Source: Armatimonadetes bacterium UBA1398
Lineage (GTDB): Bacteria; Armatimonadota; Zipacnadia; UBA1398
Direction of reading: 5' to 3'
Assembly: GCA_002305165.1 (NCBI GenBank)
Contig: DBQI01000008.1
Span: 1 to 17,820, forward strand
Length of the DNA: 17,820 bases
Below the pieces are notes generated by a model. That model saw only the letters and a list, made by a program, of their open reading frames with translations, did no database searches and had not been told where the DNA came from. Shown piece by piece: positions 7,604 to 15,165 of the stretch. Position numbers and translations under genes: made by a program. Every line of letters starts with the position of its first letter. Within the stretch, counting starts at the first letter, position 1.

Positions 7604-8211
7604 GAGCAATGGCCCCCTTCGGCCACATCGAACTCCTCACGGGCGTCACGGTCGGCATCAACGATCGCGTTGAGCTTCCTCATCGCGTAATGGAGCCGCG
7701 AGCCAACGGTCCCCACGCTGCACCCACAGATCTCAGCAATCTCCTGTAAGGAATGGTCGTGGTAGAAGCGCAGGATCACCGTCATACGGTGCGCCTCGGG
7801 CAACTGCAGCACCATGCGCCGAACCAGGGCGCTCCGAAGCGTCCTCACCGCGCGAACCTCAGGGCCCGCGTCTGGCGAGGGGTCCGGCGTCTCAGCGAGC
7901 TGCGACTCCTGAGCCTCGTCGGGAGTGACCTCCCTCTGTCTGCGGCGATGCCGGAGGGCATCCCGGGCCGCGTTCGCGGCGATAGTGAACAGCCACGTGC
8001 GCAGGGAGGAGCGGCCATCGAAGCGGTCGAGGGCGCCGAGGGCCTTCACGAAGACCTCCTGGGCCAGGTCCTGCGCTTCCTCGCGCACGCCCGTGAAGCG
8101 GTAGACGAAGTTGAGGACGGCACTGTAGTGCTCGTCGACGAGCTCTTCCAGGGCCGCAGGGTCACGTTCGGCGCAACGCCGAGCCAAGCTCATGTCCAGC
8201 TTGTGTGACAC
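7600..8211 (-). CDS. ECF (extracytoplasmic function) RNA polymerase sigma factor
   Basis: This 203-aa protein has the two domains of ECF sigma factors. Region 2 spans about 26-92 with the core-binding motif DLAQEVFVKAL and the -10-reading segment SLRTWLFTIAANAARDALR. Region 4 spans about 128-180 with LPEAHRMTVILRFYHDHSLQEIAEICGCSVGTVGSRLHYAMRKL-type helix-turn-helix content. A low-complexity linker separates them. I chose GTG at 8211 because GGAGG lies 6 nt before it; an in-frame ATG at 8238 lacks a ribosome site, and an ATG at 8193 would shorten the region before region 2. The anti-sigma gene overlaps its stop. It lies on the same strand as the ilv genes, 57 nt after the small membrane protein gene, so readthrough from them is possible. 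Confidence 0.93.
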   Translation of the reverse strand: MSHKLDMSLARRCAERDPAALEELVDEHYSAVLNFVYRFTGVREEAQDLAQEVFVKALGALDRFDGRSSLRTWLFTIAANAARDALRHRRRQREVTPDEAQESQLAETPDPSPDAGPEVRAVRTLRSALVRRMVLQLPEAHRMTVILRFYHDHSLQEIAEICGCSVGTVGSRLHYAMRKLNAIVDADRDAREEFDVAEGGHCS

Positions 8212-8238
8212 GGGTCTCCTCCGCCCAGGGTGCTTCAT

Positions 8239-8258
8239 GTCGTATGACGTTCCACGAC
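8239..8258. promoter_or_regulatory. Imperfect palindrome upstream of the ECF sigma gene
   Basis: In the 57-bp gap before the sigma gene sits an interrupted palindrome: GTCGT and ACGAC arms flanking a central ACGT, with 14 of 20 positions symmetric. On the sigma-gene strand it contains GGAAC, reminiscent of ECF -35 boxes, but no -10 at suitable spacing fits before the ribosome site. It could be an operator or chance. Confidence 0.2.
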
Positions 8259-8268
8259 CAAGGCGCTT

Positions 8269-8622
8269 TCACTTCTCGGGCGGAGAAGGAGGAGATGGGC
8301 GACGAGCCAGCAGACTGGCAACGGCCCCTACCGCGAGGCCCACGGCAATGAACACCAGGAGGTTGGTCAGCAGCACGCTCACCCGATGCATGCCCGCGAC
8401 GCCCGTCTCACTGTTGTAGGCGATACGGGCGCGGTAGAGCGCCCAGAGCCCCCAAAACAGGGGGCCGCACAAGGCAAGAAGCAGCCTAAGGGGCCCGCGT
8501 TGGCACGAACTGCGCCACGCGACGGCAGCAAGCACAAGCCACGCTAGGCTCCATAGTGCGCACAGCACCGCCCACAGAGCACCGAAGGTCTCCATGCTGA
8601 TCAGCTCGGAAGGGACCTCCAT
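8269..8622 (-). CDS. Small three-helix membrane protein of unknown function
   Basis: I do not recognise this 117-aa protein. It has three predicted membrane helices at about 13-36, 45-64 and 83-107, a basic loop between the first two (WRSSCQRGPLR) and a proline-rich C-terminal tail (RRPSPPSPPEK). The ATG at 8622 has AGGAG 9 nt upstream, which overlaps the stop codon of ilvN; the gap between the genes is 12 nt, so it is very likely co-transcribed with ilvBN. Codon composition is like its neighbours. Its position just before a sigma/anti-sigma pair is suggestive, but nothing in the sequence shows a functional link. Confidence 0.7.
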   Translation of the reverse strand: MEVPSELISMETFGALWAVLCALWSLAWLVLAAVAWRSSCQRGPLRLLLALCGPLFWGLWALYRARIAYNSETGVAGMHRVSVLLTNLLVFIAVGLAVGAVASLLARRPSPPSPPEK

Positions 8623-8634
8623 CGGCGCTTACTC

Positions 8635-9159
8635 CTAGGTCTCGGCCGGCCCCCTGGCCAGGATCACGCAGCCCGTGCGAGCCGTCTCGGTGACGCCGAA
8701 CGGCGCCAGCAGCCTCAGCAACGCTTCGATCTTGTCTCCGCGGCCGGTCACCTCGACGATGACCGAGGTCTCGCACACGTCCACAATGGTGGCGCGGAAG
8801 ACGGTGCAGATCTGCATGATCTCCGGTCGATTGTGAGCGGTGCAGGAGACCTTGATGAGCGCGAGTTCCCTCTCGACCACATCATCGTCCACGTGGTCGT
8901 AGACCTTCACGACGTCGATGAGCTTATAGAGCTGCTTGACGATCTGCTCCAGGACGGTATGGGAGCCTGCCCGCACACGGATCGTCATGCGGGATATGTT
9001 CTCTTGGTGGGTGTGGTTGACCGAGAGGCTGGCGATGTTGTAGCCGCGCCGGGCGAAGAGGCCGGCGACCCGAGCCAGAACGCCTGCGCGGTCCTCGACC
9101 ACGGCCGATATGGTATGCAGCCCCTCGGGTGGGGGCGCCGCGTTGCGGTGGTGTGCCAT
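8635..9159 (-). CDS. ilvN: Acetolactate synthase small (regulatory) subunit
   Basis: This 174-aa protein is the regulatory partner of acetolactate synthase and normally confers valine feedback inhibition and boosts catalytic activity. The N-terminal ACT domain is clear at about 15-85 (HTISAVVEDRAGVLARVAGLFARRGYNIASLSV), and the C-terminal IlvN domain follows (ELALIKVSCTAHNRPEIMQI, then SVIVEVTGRGDKIEALLRLL). Length is normal for the family. GGAGG lies 9 nt before the ATG. It follows ilvB by 51 nt in the same direction, the standard subunit order. Confidence 0.95.
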   Translation of the reverse strand: MAHHRNAAPPPEGLHTISAVVEDRAGVLARVAGLFARRGYNIASLSVNHTHQENISRMTIRVRAGSHTVLEQIVKQLYKLIDVVKVYDHVDDDVVERELALIKVSCTAHNRPEIMQICTVFRATIVDVCETSVIVEVTGRGDKIEALLRLLAPFGVTETARTGCVILARGPAET

Positions 9160-9210
9160 TCCTTTGCTCCTCCGACCAGGTCGCCGGTTGACCTGCCTGA
9201 CCGTCTCCCG

Positions 9211-10884
9211 CTATTCGAGGCGCATCTCGTTGACCGAGCCGCCGGCGGGGATCATGGGGAATACGTTCTCTTCCCTGGAGACCCTGAAGTCGATGACCAC
9301 GGGCCGCTCGCGCTCCTCGAGGGCTCGCTCGATCACGGCGTCGACCTCGTCCTCATTCGTCGCGCGCAGACCGAGGCAGTCATAGGCCTCGGCGAGCTTC
9401 ACGAAATCGGGCGACACGCTGAGATCAACGCCCGAATAGCGGCGATCGAAGAACATGTCCTGCCATTGCCGCACCATTCCCAGATACTGGTTGTTGATGA
9501 TCGCCAGGATGACATTCGCCCGCTGCTCGCGCGCTACGGCCAGCTCCTGGAAGGTCATCTGGACGCCGCCGTCGCCTGCGAAGGCGATGACGGGCATGTC
9601 GGGGCAAGCGACCTTCGCGCCGATAGCCGCCGGCAGCCCGAAACCCATCGTGCCGAGGCCCCCGGACGTGACCCAGCGCCTGGGCTCATCGAGCAGGTAG
9701 TACTGTGCGGCCCACATCTGATGCTGTCCCACGTCGGTCGCTACGATGGCATTGCCCGCGGTCATCTGGTAGACGCGCTGGATGACGTGCTGGGGCTTCA
9801 GCAGGGTCCCCGAACGCTTCCAGCGGAGGGGGTAGTCCCGCTTCCAATCGTCGCATCGGACGTTCCAGAAGTCGGGTTCCCGAGGCTCAACCAAGGGCAC
9901 AAGCTCACGGAGCACCTCTGCCGCGTCGCCAACGATTGGTATGAACGGATCGATGACCTTGCCGATCTCGGCGGGATCCACGTCGATGTGGATGAACTGG
10001 GCTTTGGGGGCGAACTTGCTGGGATTGCCCGTTACCCGGTCGTCGATCCTCGTGCCAACCGCAAGGATGCAGTCCGCCTCATTGATCGCATAGTTCGCGT
10101 ACGCTGTTCCGTGCATCCCCGCCATGCCGAGGGCGAGGGGATGGGTCTCCGGGAAAGCGCCCTTGCCAAGCAGTGTAGTGAAGACCGGGATGCTCGCCTT
10201 CTCAGCGAGCTCCCTCACGAGTGCTGCGGCCTCGGGGCTACGCACACCGCCCCCGACGTACAGGAGCGGGCGTCCGGCGTTCGACAGCACCTCGGCGGCC
10301 TTGCGAATCTGGCGCGCGTTACCTCGCACCGTCGGCTTGTAGCCTGGGAGGTCATGGCCCTCTGGCAGCACATCACGCTCGACCGTTCCCGCCATGACAT
10401 CCTTGGGGATATCCACCAGCACTGGCCCCGGCCGGCCCGTGGTGGCGAGGTAGAAGGCATCGTGGATGCACTGTCGGATGTCCGAGCCCCTCTTCACGAG
10501 GTAGGAGTGCTTCACCACCGGCATGCTGATGCCGAAGATGTCGGCCTCTTGGAAGGCGTCGGTGCCAATCGCGGCCGTGACCACCTGGCCGGTGATGGCG
10601 ACCAGCGGGATGGAGTCCATGCTGGCTGTGGTAAGGCCGGTCAGGAGGTTGGTAGCGCCTGGGCCCGACGTTCCTACGGCCACGCCGGCCCTGCCGGTCA
10701 CCCGAGCGTACCCATCCGCCATGTGCCCGGCTCCCTGCTCGTGGCGCACCAGGATCGAGCGGATCCGGCTGTCCAATAGCTTGTCGTAAAACGGTATCAG
10801 GACGCCACCCGGGATCCCAAAGAGCACGTCGACGCCCTCTCGCGAGAGCTGATCGACGAGAATGTCGGCACCCGTCATGCTCAA
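9211..10884 (-). CDS. ilvB: Acetolactate synthase large (catalytic) subunit
   Basis: This 557-aa thiamine-diphosphate enzyme condenses two pyruvates to acetolactate, or pyruvate with 2-ketobutyrate to acetohydroxybutyrate, the first common step to valine, leucine and isoleucine. The cofactor-activating glutamate is E49 in RHEQGAGHMADGYAR. The thiamine-diphosphate/Mg motif runs from GDGG (437-440) to NN (464-465). GTSGPGATNLLTG (71-83) and the FAD-binding middle domain are present. Numbering uses the TTG at 10884, which has GAGGAG 8 nt upstream; the ATG two codons later (10878) is also possible but its spacing of 14 nt is long. An ATG-AAT-TGA mini-frame lies between the ribosome site and either start. 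It follows ilvD by 29 nt, in one operon. Confidence 0.95.
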   Translation of the reverse strand: MSMTGADILVDQLSREGVDVLFGIPGGVLIPFYDKLLDSRIRSILVRHEQGAGHMADGYARVTGRAGVAVGTSGPGATNLLTGLTTASMDSIPLVAITGQVVTAAIGTDAFQEADIFGISMPVVKHSYLVKRGSDIRQCIHDAFYLATTGRPGPVLVDIPKDVMAGTVERDVLPEGHDLPGYKPTVRGNARQIRKAAEVLSNAGRPLLYVGGGVRSPEAAALVRELAEKASIPVFTTLLGKGAFPETHPLALGMAGMHGTAYANYAINEADCILAVGTRIDDRVTGNPSKFAPKAQFIHIDVDPAEIGKVIDPFIPIVGDAAEVLRELVPLVEPREPDFWNVRCDDWKRDYPLRWKRSGTLLKPQHVIQRVYQMTAGNAIVATDVGQHQMWAAQYYLLDEPRRWVTSGGLGTMGFGLPAAIGAKVACPDMPVIAFAGDGGVQMTFQELAVAREQRANVILAIINNQYLGMVRQWQDMFFDRRYSGVDLSVSPDFVKLAEAYDCLGLRATNEDEVDAVIERALEERERPVVIDFRVSREENVFPMIPAGGSVNEMRLE

Positions 10885-10913
10885 TTCATCAACTCCTCGG
10901 TCAGCGACAGCCC

Positions 10914-12575
10914 CTACTGCGGGGGCGAGACCACGGCCCCGGTGCTAGCGCTGCTGACGAGCGACGCGTAGCGCGCCAGGTAGCCCTTGCTGACCTTGGG
11001 TGGCCTGGGCTTCCACGTCTCGCGCCGCTTGGTGAGTTCCTCCTCCGAGACGAGCAGATCCAGCTTGCGGCTGGTGATGTCGATCAGGATGCGGTCTCCC
11101 TCACGGACCAGCCCAATCGGGCCTCCCGCCGCCGCCTCAGGGGATACATGGCCGATGCACGGCCCGCGCGTACCTCCGGAGAAGCGGCCATCGGTGATGA
11201 GTGCAACGGACGACGACAGGCCCATCCCCGCGATCGCGGCTGTCGGACCCAGCATCTCCCGCATCCCGGGGCCCCCTGTGGGGCCCTCATAGCGGACGAT
11301 GACAACGTCGCCAGCCTCAATAGCCCTGGCAAGGATGGCCTGCATGGCCTCTTCCTCGGAATCGAAGACCCTTGCCCGCCCCTCCATGTAGCGCATCTCG
11401 GGCGGGACCGCCGTCTGTTTGACCACGGACCCATCCGGCGCGAGGCTGCCCCTCAGCACCGCGAGACCGCCCTCCTCGTGGTATGCCGTCTCCCGCGTCC
11501 GGATCACGTCGCTATCGACGACCCTGCTCCGGGCCGCGATGTCAGTGATACAGGGACCCGTCACCGTCGGCGCCGATTCGATCGCGTCAGCCAGGACCGA
11601 GAGGACAGCGGGGATGCCGCCGGCGCGCTCGAGGTCCTCCATGAAGTGATCCCCGCCGGGCCGCATCGAGGCCACATGTGGGGTTGCCCGGCTGATAGCG
11701 TCGAATGTGTCCAAGTCCAGCGCCACGCCCGCGTCGTGAGCTATGGCGGGGATATGAAGGGCCGTGTTCGTTGAGCCACCTAGGGCCATGTCGACACGAA
11801 TGGCGTTACGGAATGCCGCCTCGCCCATGAAGTGGCGAGCCGTCAGACCCTCATGCGCCAGCTCGACCAAACGGCGGCCCGACTCGTAGGCGATACGCTT
11901 CTTCTTGCCCGAGACCGCAGGGGCAGTAGCGCAGCCTTGCAGACTCATGCCGAGGGCCTCGGTAACGCAGGCCATCGTGTTCGCGGTGAACATGCCGCTG
12001 CATGATCCCGCCCCCGGGCATGCCGCCTCCTCGAGGCAGTATAGATCATCGTCATCGATCTCTCCCGCAGCGTGCTGCCCCACGGCCTCGAAGGTATCTC
12101 GGACGAGGTCCAGCCGGCGCGACCCGAGGACGCCAGCGAGCATGGGGCCAGCTGTCACGACGATGCAGGGAATGTCGAGCCGCCCCGCGGCCATCAGCAT
12201 GCCGGGGGTGATCTTGTCGCAGTTGGTGAGAAGAACGAGTCCGTCGAGCTGATGACCTTCGGCCACACACTCCACGGCATCGGCAATGACCTCGCGGCTC
12301 GGCAGGGAATAGCTCATGCCGATGTGGCCCATGGCAATACCATCGCAGATAGCAGGGACCCCAAAGACCCGAGGTGTCCCCCCGCCGGCGCAGACCCCGT
12401 GCTCGATCGCACGCTCCAGATCTCGCATGCCAGCGTGGCCTGGCACCAGGTCGGTGAAGCTGGAGGCTAGACCGATGATCGGCCCTTCCACCTGCCTACG
12501 GGCCATGCCGGTGGCGAACATGAGGCTTCGGCTCGGGGCTGCGGACACCCCGCGTGTGGTGCTATCGCTGCGCAT
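10914..12575 (-). CDS. ilvD: Dihydroxy-acid dehydratase
   Basis: IlvD dehydrates dihydroxy-isovalerate and dihydroxy-methylvalerate to the 2-keto acids of valine and isoleucine, using an iron-sulfur cluster. The 553-aa protein matches the family throughout, including SCSGMFTANTM (191-201), LITDGRFSGGTRGPCIGHVSPEAA and the C-terminal GYLARYASLVSSAS. Candidate cluster ligands are C77 (ICDGIAMGH), C119 (TNCDKITPGM) and C192. It has PGH at 45-47 where plant and many bacterial [2Fe-2S] enzymes have PCN, so it belongs to the subgroup with the cysteine placed later. I chose ATG at 12575 because GGGAGG lies 6 nt upstream; a frame extension to 12605 has no such site. The neighbouring KDG genes raise the option of a sugar-acid dehydratase (same superfamily), but synteny with ilvBN and the motifs favour IlvD. 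Confidence 0.94.
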   Translation of the reverse strand: MRSDSTTRGVSAAPSRSLMFATGMARRQVEGPIIGLASSFTDLVPGHAGMRDLERAIEHGVCAGGGTPRVFGVPAICDGIAMGHIGMSYSLPSREVIADAVECVAEGHQLDGLVLLTNCDKITPGMLMAAGRLDIPCIVVTAGPMLAGVLGSRRLDLVRDTFEAVGQHAAGEIDDDDLYCLEEAACPGAGSCSGMFTANTMACVTEALGMSLQGCATAPAVSGKKKRIAYESGRRLVELAHEGLTARHFMGEAAFRNAIRVDMALGGSTNTALHIPAIAHDAGVALDLDTFDAISRATPHVASMRPGGDHFMEDLERAGGIPAVLSVLADAIESAPTVTGPCITDIAARSRVVDSDVIRTRETAYHEEGGLAVLRGSLAPDGSVVKQTAVPPEMRYMEGRARVFDSEEEAMQAILARAIEAGDVVIVRYEGPTGGPGMREMLGPTAAIAGMGLSSSVALITDGRFSGGTRGPCIGHVSPEAAAGGPIGLVREGDRILIDITSRKLDLLVSEEELTKRRETWKPRPPKVSKGYLARYASLVSSASTGAVVSPPQ

Positions 12576-12747
12576 TTCGTGCCTCCCACATATGCGAAAG
12601 CCCACCCCGAGAGAATGTTGACGGGAGGGCCATGGTGACCGGGGAATTGCGCGAGATGACTCCAGACGGAAACTAGCACATAAGGTGGCACCCGGTCAAT
12701 GCGCGCACTCGGGCGACGGGCTCCCGACTCCTTAGCCTGACCGGCCG
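12576..12747 (-). promoter_or_regulatory. ilvD upstream region with candidate sigma-70 promoter
   Basis: On the minus strand a -35-like TTGACC (12694-12699) is followed after 18 bp by TAGTTT (12670-12675), which has TGC directly before it, an extended -10 pattern. Transcription would start near 12663 and leave a leader of about 88 nt. I see no T-box features and no leader peptide rich in leucine, valine or isoleucine codons, so classical ilv attenuation is not evident. The region also separates the ilv genes from the upstream KDPG aldolase gene. Confidence 0.45.
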
Positions 12748-13425
12748 CTAGCGCGAGGGCCGAGCGGACGTGATCCAGCCCAGAACGCGTCGAACCAGGT
12801 CGGCGATCGCACCGTATCGACCGGAGGTGACGAGATCCCTGCGGATGAGCTTGCTCCCCATGCCCAGGCAGGCCGCGCCGGCGAGCATCCACTTCTCTAC
12901 GCTCTCCTCCGTTGCGTCCACTCCGCCAGTAGGCAGCAGCCGCACCCACGGCATGGGACCCAGGATGGACTTGATGAAGCCGGGTCCGCCGAGCTCTCCA
13001 GCCGGGAAGATCTTCACGACCTCACAGCCAAGGGCCTCGGCGTTCGAGATCTCCGTCACGGTTCCGCAGCCCGGCAGGTACGGTACCTTTCGCCGGTTGC
13101 ATGTGTCCGCGATGGCGGCATTCAGCGTCGGTCCGACAACGAAACGCGCGCCGCTGCTGATGTAGAGTGCCGCCGTCGCCGGCTCGATGATCGAGCCCAC
13201 ACCCAGGGCTACTTCAGGCGTGTGAGCGTCCGCCCACTCAGCGAGTTCCGAGAAGACCTGCCACGCCCGATCACCACGGTTCGTGAACTCAACGACCGTC
13301 GCTCCACCGTCAGCGCACGCTTGCAGCAGGGAACGGCAGACATCCACATCCCCTTGATAGAACAGCGGAACCAACCCGGTATCAAGCATCGAGTTCCACA
13401 CGGTCAGGCGATCATGGCGTGGCAT
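12748..13425 (-). CDS. KDPG/KHG aldolase (2-dehydro-3-deoxy-phosphogluconate aldolase)
   Basis: This 225-aa class I aldolase cleaves KDPG to pyruvate and glyceraldehyde 3-phosphate, the last step of the Entner-Doudoroff and hexuronate routes. The Schiff-base lysine is K138 in VVKIFPA, aligned with E. coli Eda K133, and the general-acid/base glutamate is E46 in VVEFTNRG, aligned with E45. GVGSI (75-79), VGPTLN (97-102), PGCGTVTE (118-125) and PTGGVD (165-170) complete the TIM-barrel signature. I chose the ATG at 13425, which has AGAAGGGA about 9 nt upstream; the open frame to 13533 overlaps the end of the kinase gene and lacks a start site. It follows the KDG kinase by 61 nt in the same direction, so the two enzymes act in sequence. 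Confidence 0.93.
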   Translation of the reverse strand: MPRHDRLTVWNSMLDTGLVPLFYQGDVDVCRSLLQACADGGATVVEFTNRGDRAWQVFSELAEWADAHTPEVALGVGSIIEPATAALYISSGARFVVGPTLNAAIADTCNRRKVPYLPGCGTVTEISNAEALGCEVVKIFPAGELGGPGFIKSILGPMPWVRLLPTGGVDATEESVEKWMLAGAACLGMGSKLIRRDLVTSGRYGAIADLVRRVLGWITSARPSR

Positions 13426-13486
13426 AGAGTGGCATCCCTTCTCTGGTTCGCAGGCCGCGGCGTCGGGTCGTGCGGCCCACCTCGTC

Positions 13487-14512
13487 CTAGCGGCTGACCC
13501 GGCCCGATGCGTCGCCGCCCATGAGCTTCTCAACCTCCGCGACGGTCACGAGGTTGAAGTCGCCCGGCACGCTGTGCTTGAGGCATGAGGCCGCGACGGC
13601 GAACTCCAGTGCGCGTTGCGGGTCGGGGAAGGTGCTGAGGCCGTAGATCAGGCCCCCGACGAAGCTGTCTCCGCCCCCCACTCGGTCCACGATCGGGACG
13701 ATGTCGTAAGTGGGAGCCGTGTAGACGCGTCCCTCGTGGCGCATCATGCCGCTCCAGGTGTTGTGGCTCGCCGATAGCGATCCGCGGAGGGTGATGGCAA
13801 CCGTGTTGAGCGACGGGAAGCGCTCCTGGATCTGGCGCGCTACCGACTCGTACGCCTTGGCGGCAACCTTCCCCGCTTTGACGTCTACCCCTTCGGGCTT
13901 GATGCCGAAGACCTTCTCCGCGTCCTCCTCGTTGCCAACCGCCACGTGGGATAGTGCCACAAGCTCGGGCATAACCTCGGACGCGGACCTGCCCCACTTC
14001 CACAGCTTGGCGCGGTAGTTCAGGTCGCATGACACCGTCAGCCCTGCCGCGCGAGCCGCTTGGACGGCCTCCAGGCAGACTGCCGCAGCCCCCTCGCTGA
14101 TGGCGGGTGTGATGCCGGTCCAATGGAACCACTGGGCCCCCTCGAAGACCGTCGGCCAGTCGATCATGCCAGTCTGGATCTCGGCGAGAGCCGAGCCCGC
14201 TCGGTCGTAGATCACTTGGCTACCCCGCTGAGCCGCGCCCGTCTCAAGGAAGTAGATCCCTATGCGGTTGCCGCCGGTTGCGATGTGCCTCGTGCCCACC
14301 CCGTAGGATCTCAGGAAGGCCATGCAGGCCCTGCCGAGGTCGTTGGCAGGCAGTCGGGTGACGTATTCCACGGGGAGGCCGTAGTTGGCGACCGAGGCGG
14401 CCACGTTGGCCTCGCCGCCGCCGAAGGTAACCTCTAGCCTGGTAGCTTGCCGTAGCCTCTGGAAGCCAGGCGTGGCTAGTCGCAACATGATCTCCCCGAA
14501 CGTAACGAGCAT
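13487..14512 (-). CDS. kdgK: 2-keto-3-deoxygluconate kinase (PfkB family)
   Basis: KdgK phosphorylates 2-keto-3-deoxygluconate with ATP to KDPG, the substrate of the next gene's product. The 341-aa protein has the PfkB/ribokinase fold. The N-terminal GGGEANVAASVANYG (31-45) binds sugar, RIGIYFLE (83-90), YDRAGSA (102-108) and WTGITPA (131-137) are typical of KDG kinases, and DRVGGGDSF (276-284) holds the catalytic base D282 and anion hole. I chose ATG at 14512, with GGAG 9 nt upstream; an ATG at 14527 lacks a ribosome site. The cyclase-family gene lies 23 nt upstream and the aldolase 61 nt downstream, forming a probable three-gene operon for sugar-acid breakdown. No uronate isomerase, reductase or dehydratase is present, so the source of KDG is not shown. 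Confidence 0.93.
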   Translation of the reverse strand: MLVTFGEIMLRLATPGFQRLRQATRLEVTFGGGEANVAASVANYGLPVEYVTRLPANDLGRACMAFLRSYGVGTRHIATGGNRIGIYFLETGAAQRGSQVIYDRAGSALAEIQTGMIDWPTVFEGAQWFHWTGITPAISEGAAAVCLEAVQAARAAGLTVSCDLNYRAKLWKWGRSASEVMPELVALSHVAVGNEEDAEKVFGIKPEGVDVKAGKVAAKAYESVARQIQERFPSLNTVAITLRGSLSASHNTWSGMMRHEGRVYTAPTYDIVPIVDRVGGGDSFVGGLIYGLSTFPDPQRALEFAVAASCLKHSVPGDFNLVTVAEVEKLMGGDASGRVSR

Positions 14513-14535
14513 CGGACAACACTCCATTCCGTTAG

Positions 14536-15165
14536 CTATGACACGGGCCGGACGAGCGCCCGTGCCGGGGCGCCCTCCGCGCCGGGAATGAGCAAGGGAA
14601 CGCACATTAGGTCATACTCGCCAGGGCCGACCCCCGAAAGGTCGAGCGACTCCAGAATGGGGATGCCGGCCCCAAGGATGATCTGGTGGACCTCCGCGCC
14701 CCATCGGCGGTAGTTCCCCGCCGACAGGTAGTCGATCCCCACTAGACGGACCCCTGCGTCTCTCAATGCGGCGGCGCCGCTCGGATCGAAGGCCACGGCC
14801 TCCTCATTGAAGACCGGCCGGCCCCATCCCTCGGAGTTTCGGGTCTTGAAGAGGAGTCTCTCTCCGGGCTGCGGATGGAAGGTATGCATCAGGTCAGCTG
14901 TAATCCAGTCTGCGTCACCGCAGTCGACGATGCGGCACCGGCCCGTGAACACCTCGAGAGGGACCTGGTCGATGGCTAGGCCGTCTTTGATGAAGTGAAG
15001 CGGCGCGTCGATGTGGGTGCCGCTATGTGCGCATATACTGACGACTGAAAGGTTCGCGACGGCGCCTGTGGCCATGTCGTGGAGGCGCTCAATCCGAATC
15101 GGCGGGTCGCCAGGCCAGACGGGTGTCGTATCATCAAGCGGAATAGAGAGGTCGATCCACGCCAT
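14536..15165 (-). CDS. Cyclase-family (kynurenine formamidase-like) metal-dependent hydrolase
   Basis: This 209-aa protein belongs to the cyclase family that includes bacterial kynurenine formamidase (KynB) and isatin hydrolase. The metal motif HSGTHIDAPLHF (47-58) supplies H47, H51 and D53, with H57 as a likely catalytic residue; H160 and E172 in VHQIILGAGIPILESLDLSGV complete the site. Known members hydrolyse amides or lactams using zinc or manganese. The substrate here is unknown. Because it heads the KDG kinase/KDPG aldolase cluster, a role in opening or hydrolysing a sugar-acid derivative such as a lactone is a reasonable guess; no tryptophan-degradation gene is nearby. GGGAGG lies 8 nt before the ATG at 15165 and is embedded in the divergent lipoprotein's coding sequence. 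The start codons overlap (CATG). Confidence 0.88.
   Translation of the reverse strand: MAWIDLSIPLDDTTPVWPGDPPIRIERLHDMATGAVANLSVVSICAHSGTHIDAPLHFIKDGLAIDQVPLEVFTGRCRIVDCGDADWITADLMHTFHPQPGERLLFKTRNSEGWGRPVFNEEAVAFDPSGAAALRDAGVRLVGIDYLSAGNYRRWGAEVHQIILGAGIPILESLDLSGVGPGEYDLMCVPLLIPGAEGAPARALVRPVS
15129..15134 (+). promoter_or_regulatory. Candidate -10 element for the lipoprotein gene, inside the cyclase gene
   Basis: TATCAT matches the sigma-70 -10 consensus at five of six positions and lies 10 nt before the presumed ribosome site AGAGAGG (15145-15151). The corresponding -35 position is poor. Because the divergent start codons overlap, any promoter for the lipoprotein must lie within the cyclase gene, which makes this weak match worth recording. 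Confidence 0.25.

Noticed and set aside
8226..8253. ECF-type autoregulated promoter (GGAAC) before the sigma gene
   Set aside because: With a normal 16-bp spacer the start of transcription would fall in the ribosome site, and no suitable -10 is present.
8833..10779. A 648-codon open frame on the plus strand
   Set aside because: It lies antisense to ilvB and ilvN, both unmistakable. Its translation has no recognisable domain and reflects the high GC of the opposite codons.
10914..12575. IlvD as a gluconate or arabonate dehydratase feeding the adjacent KDG genes
   Set aside because: The neighbouring KDG genes made this tempting, but the motifs match dihydroxy-acid dehydratase throughout and ilvB and ilvN follow directly.
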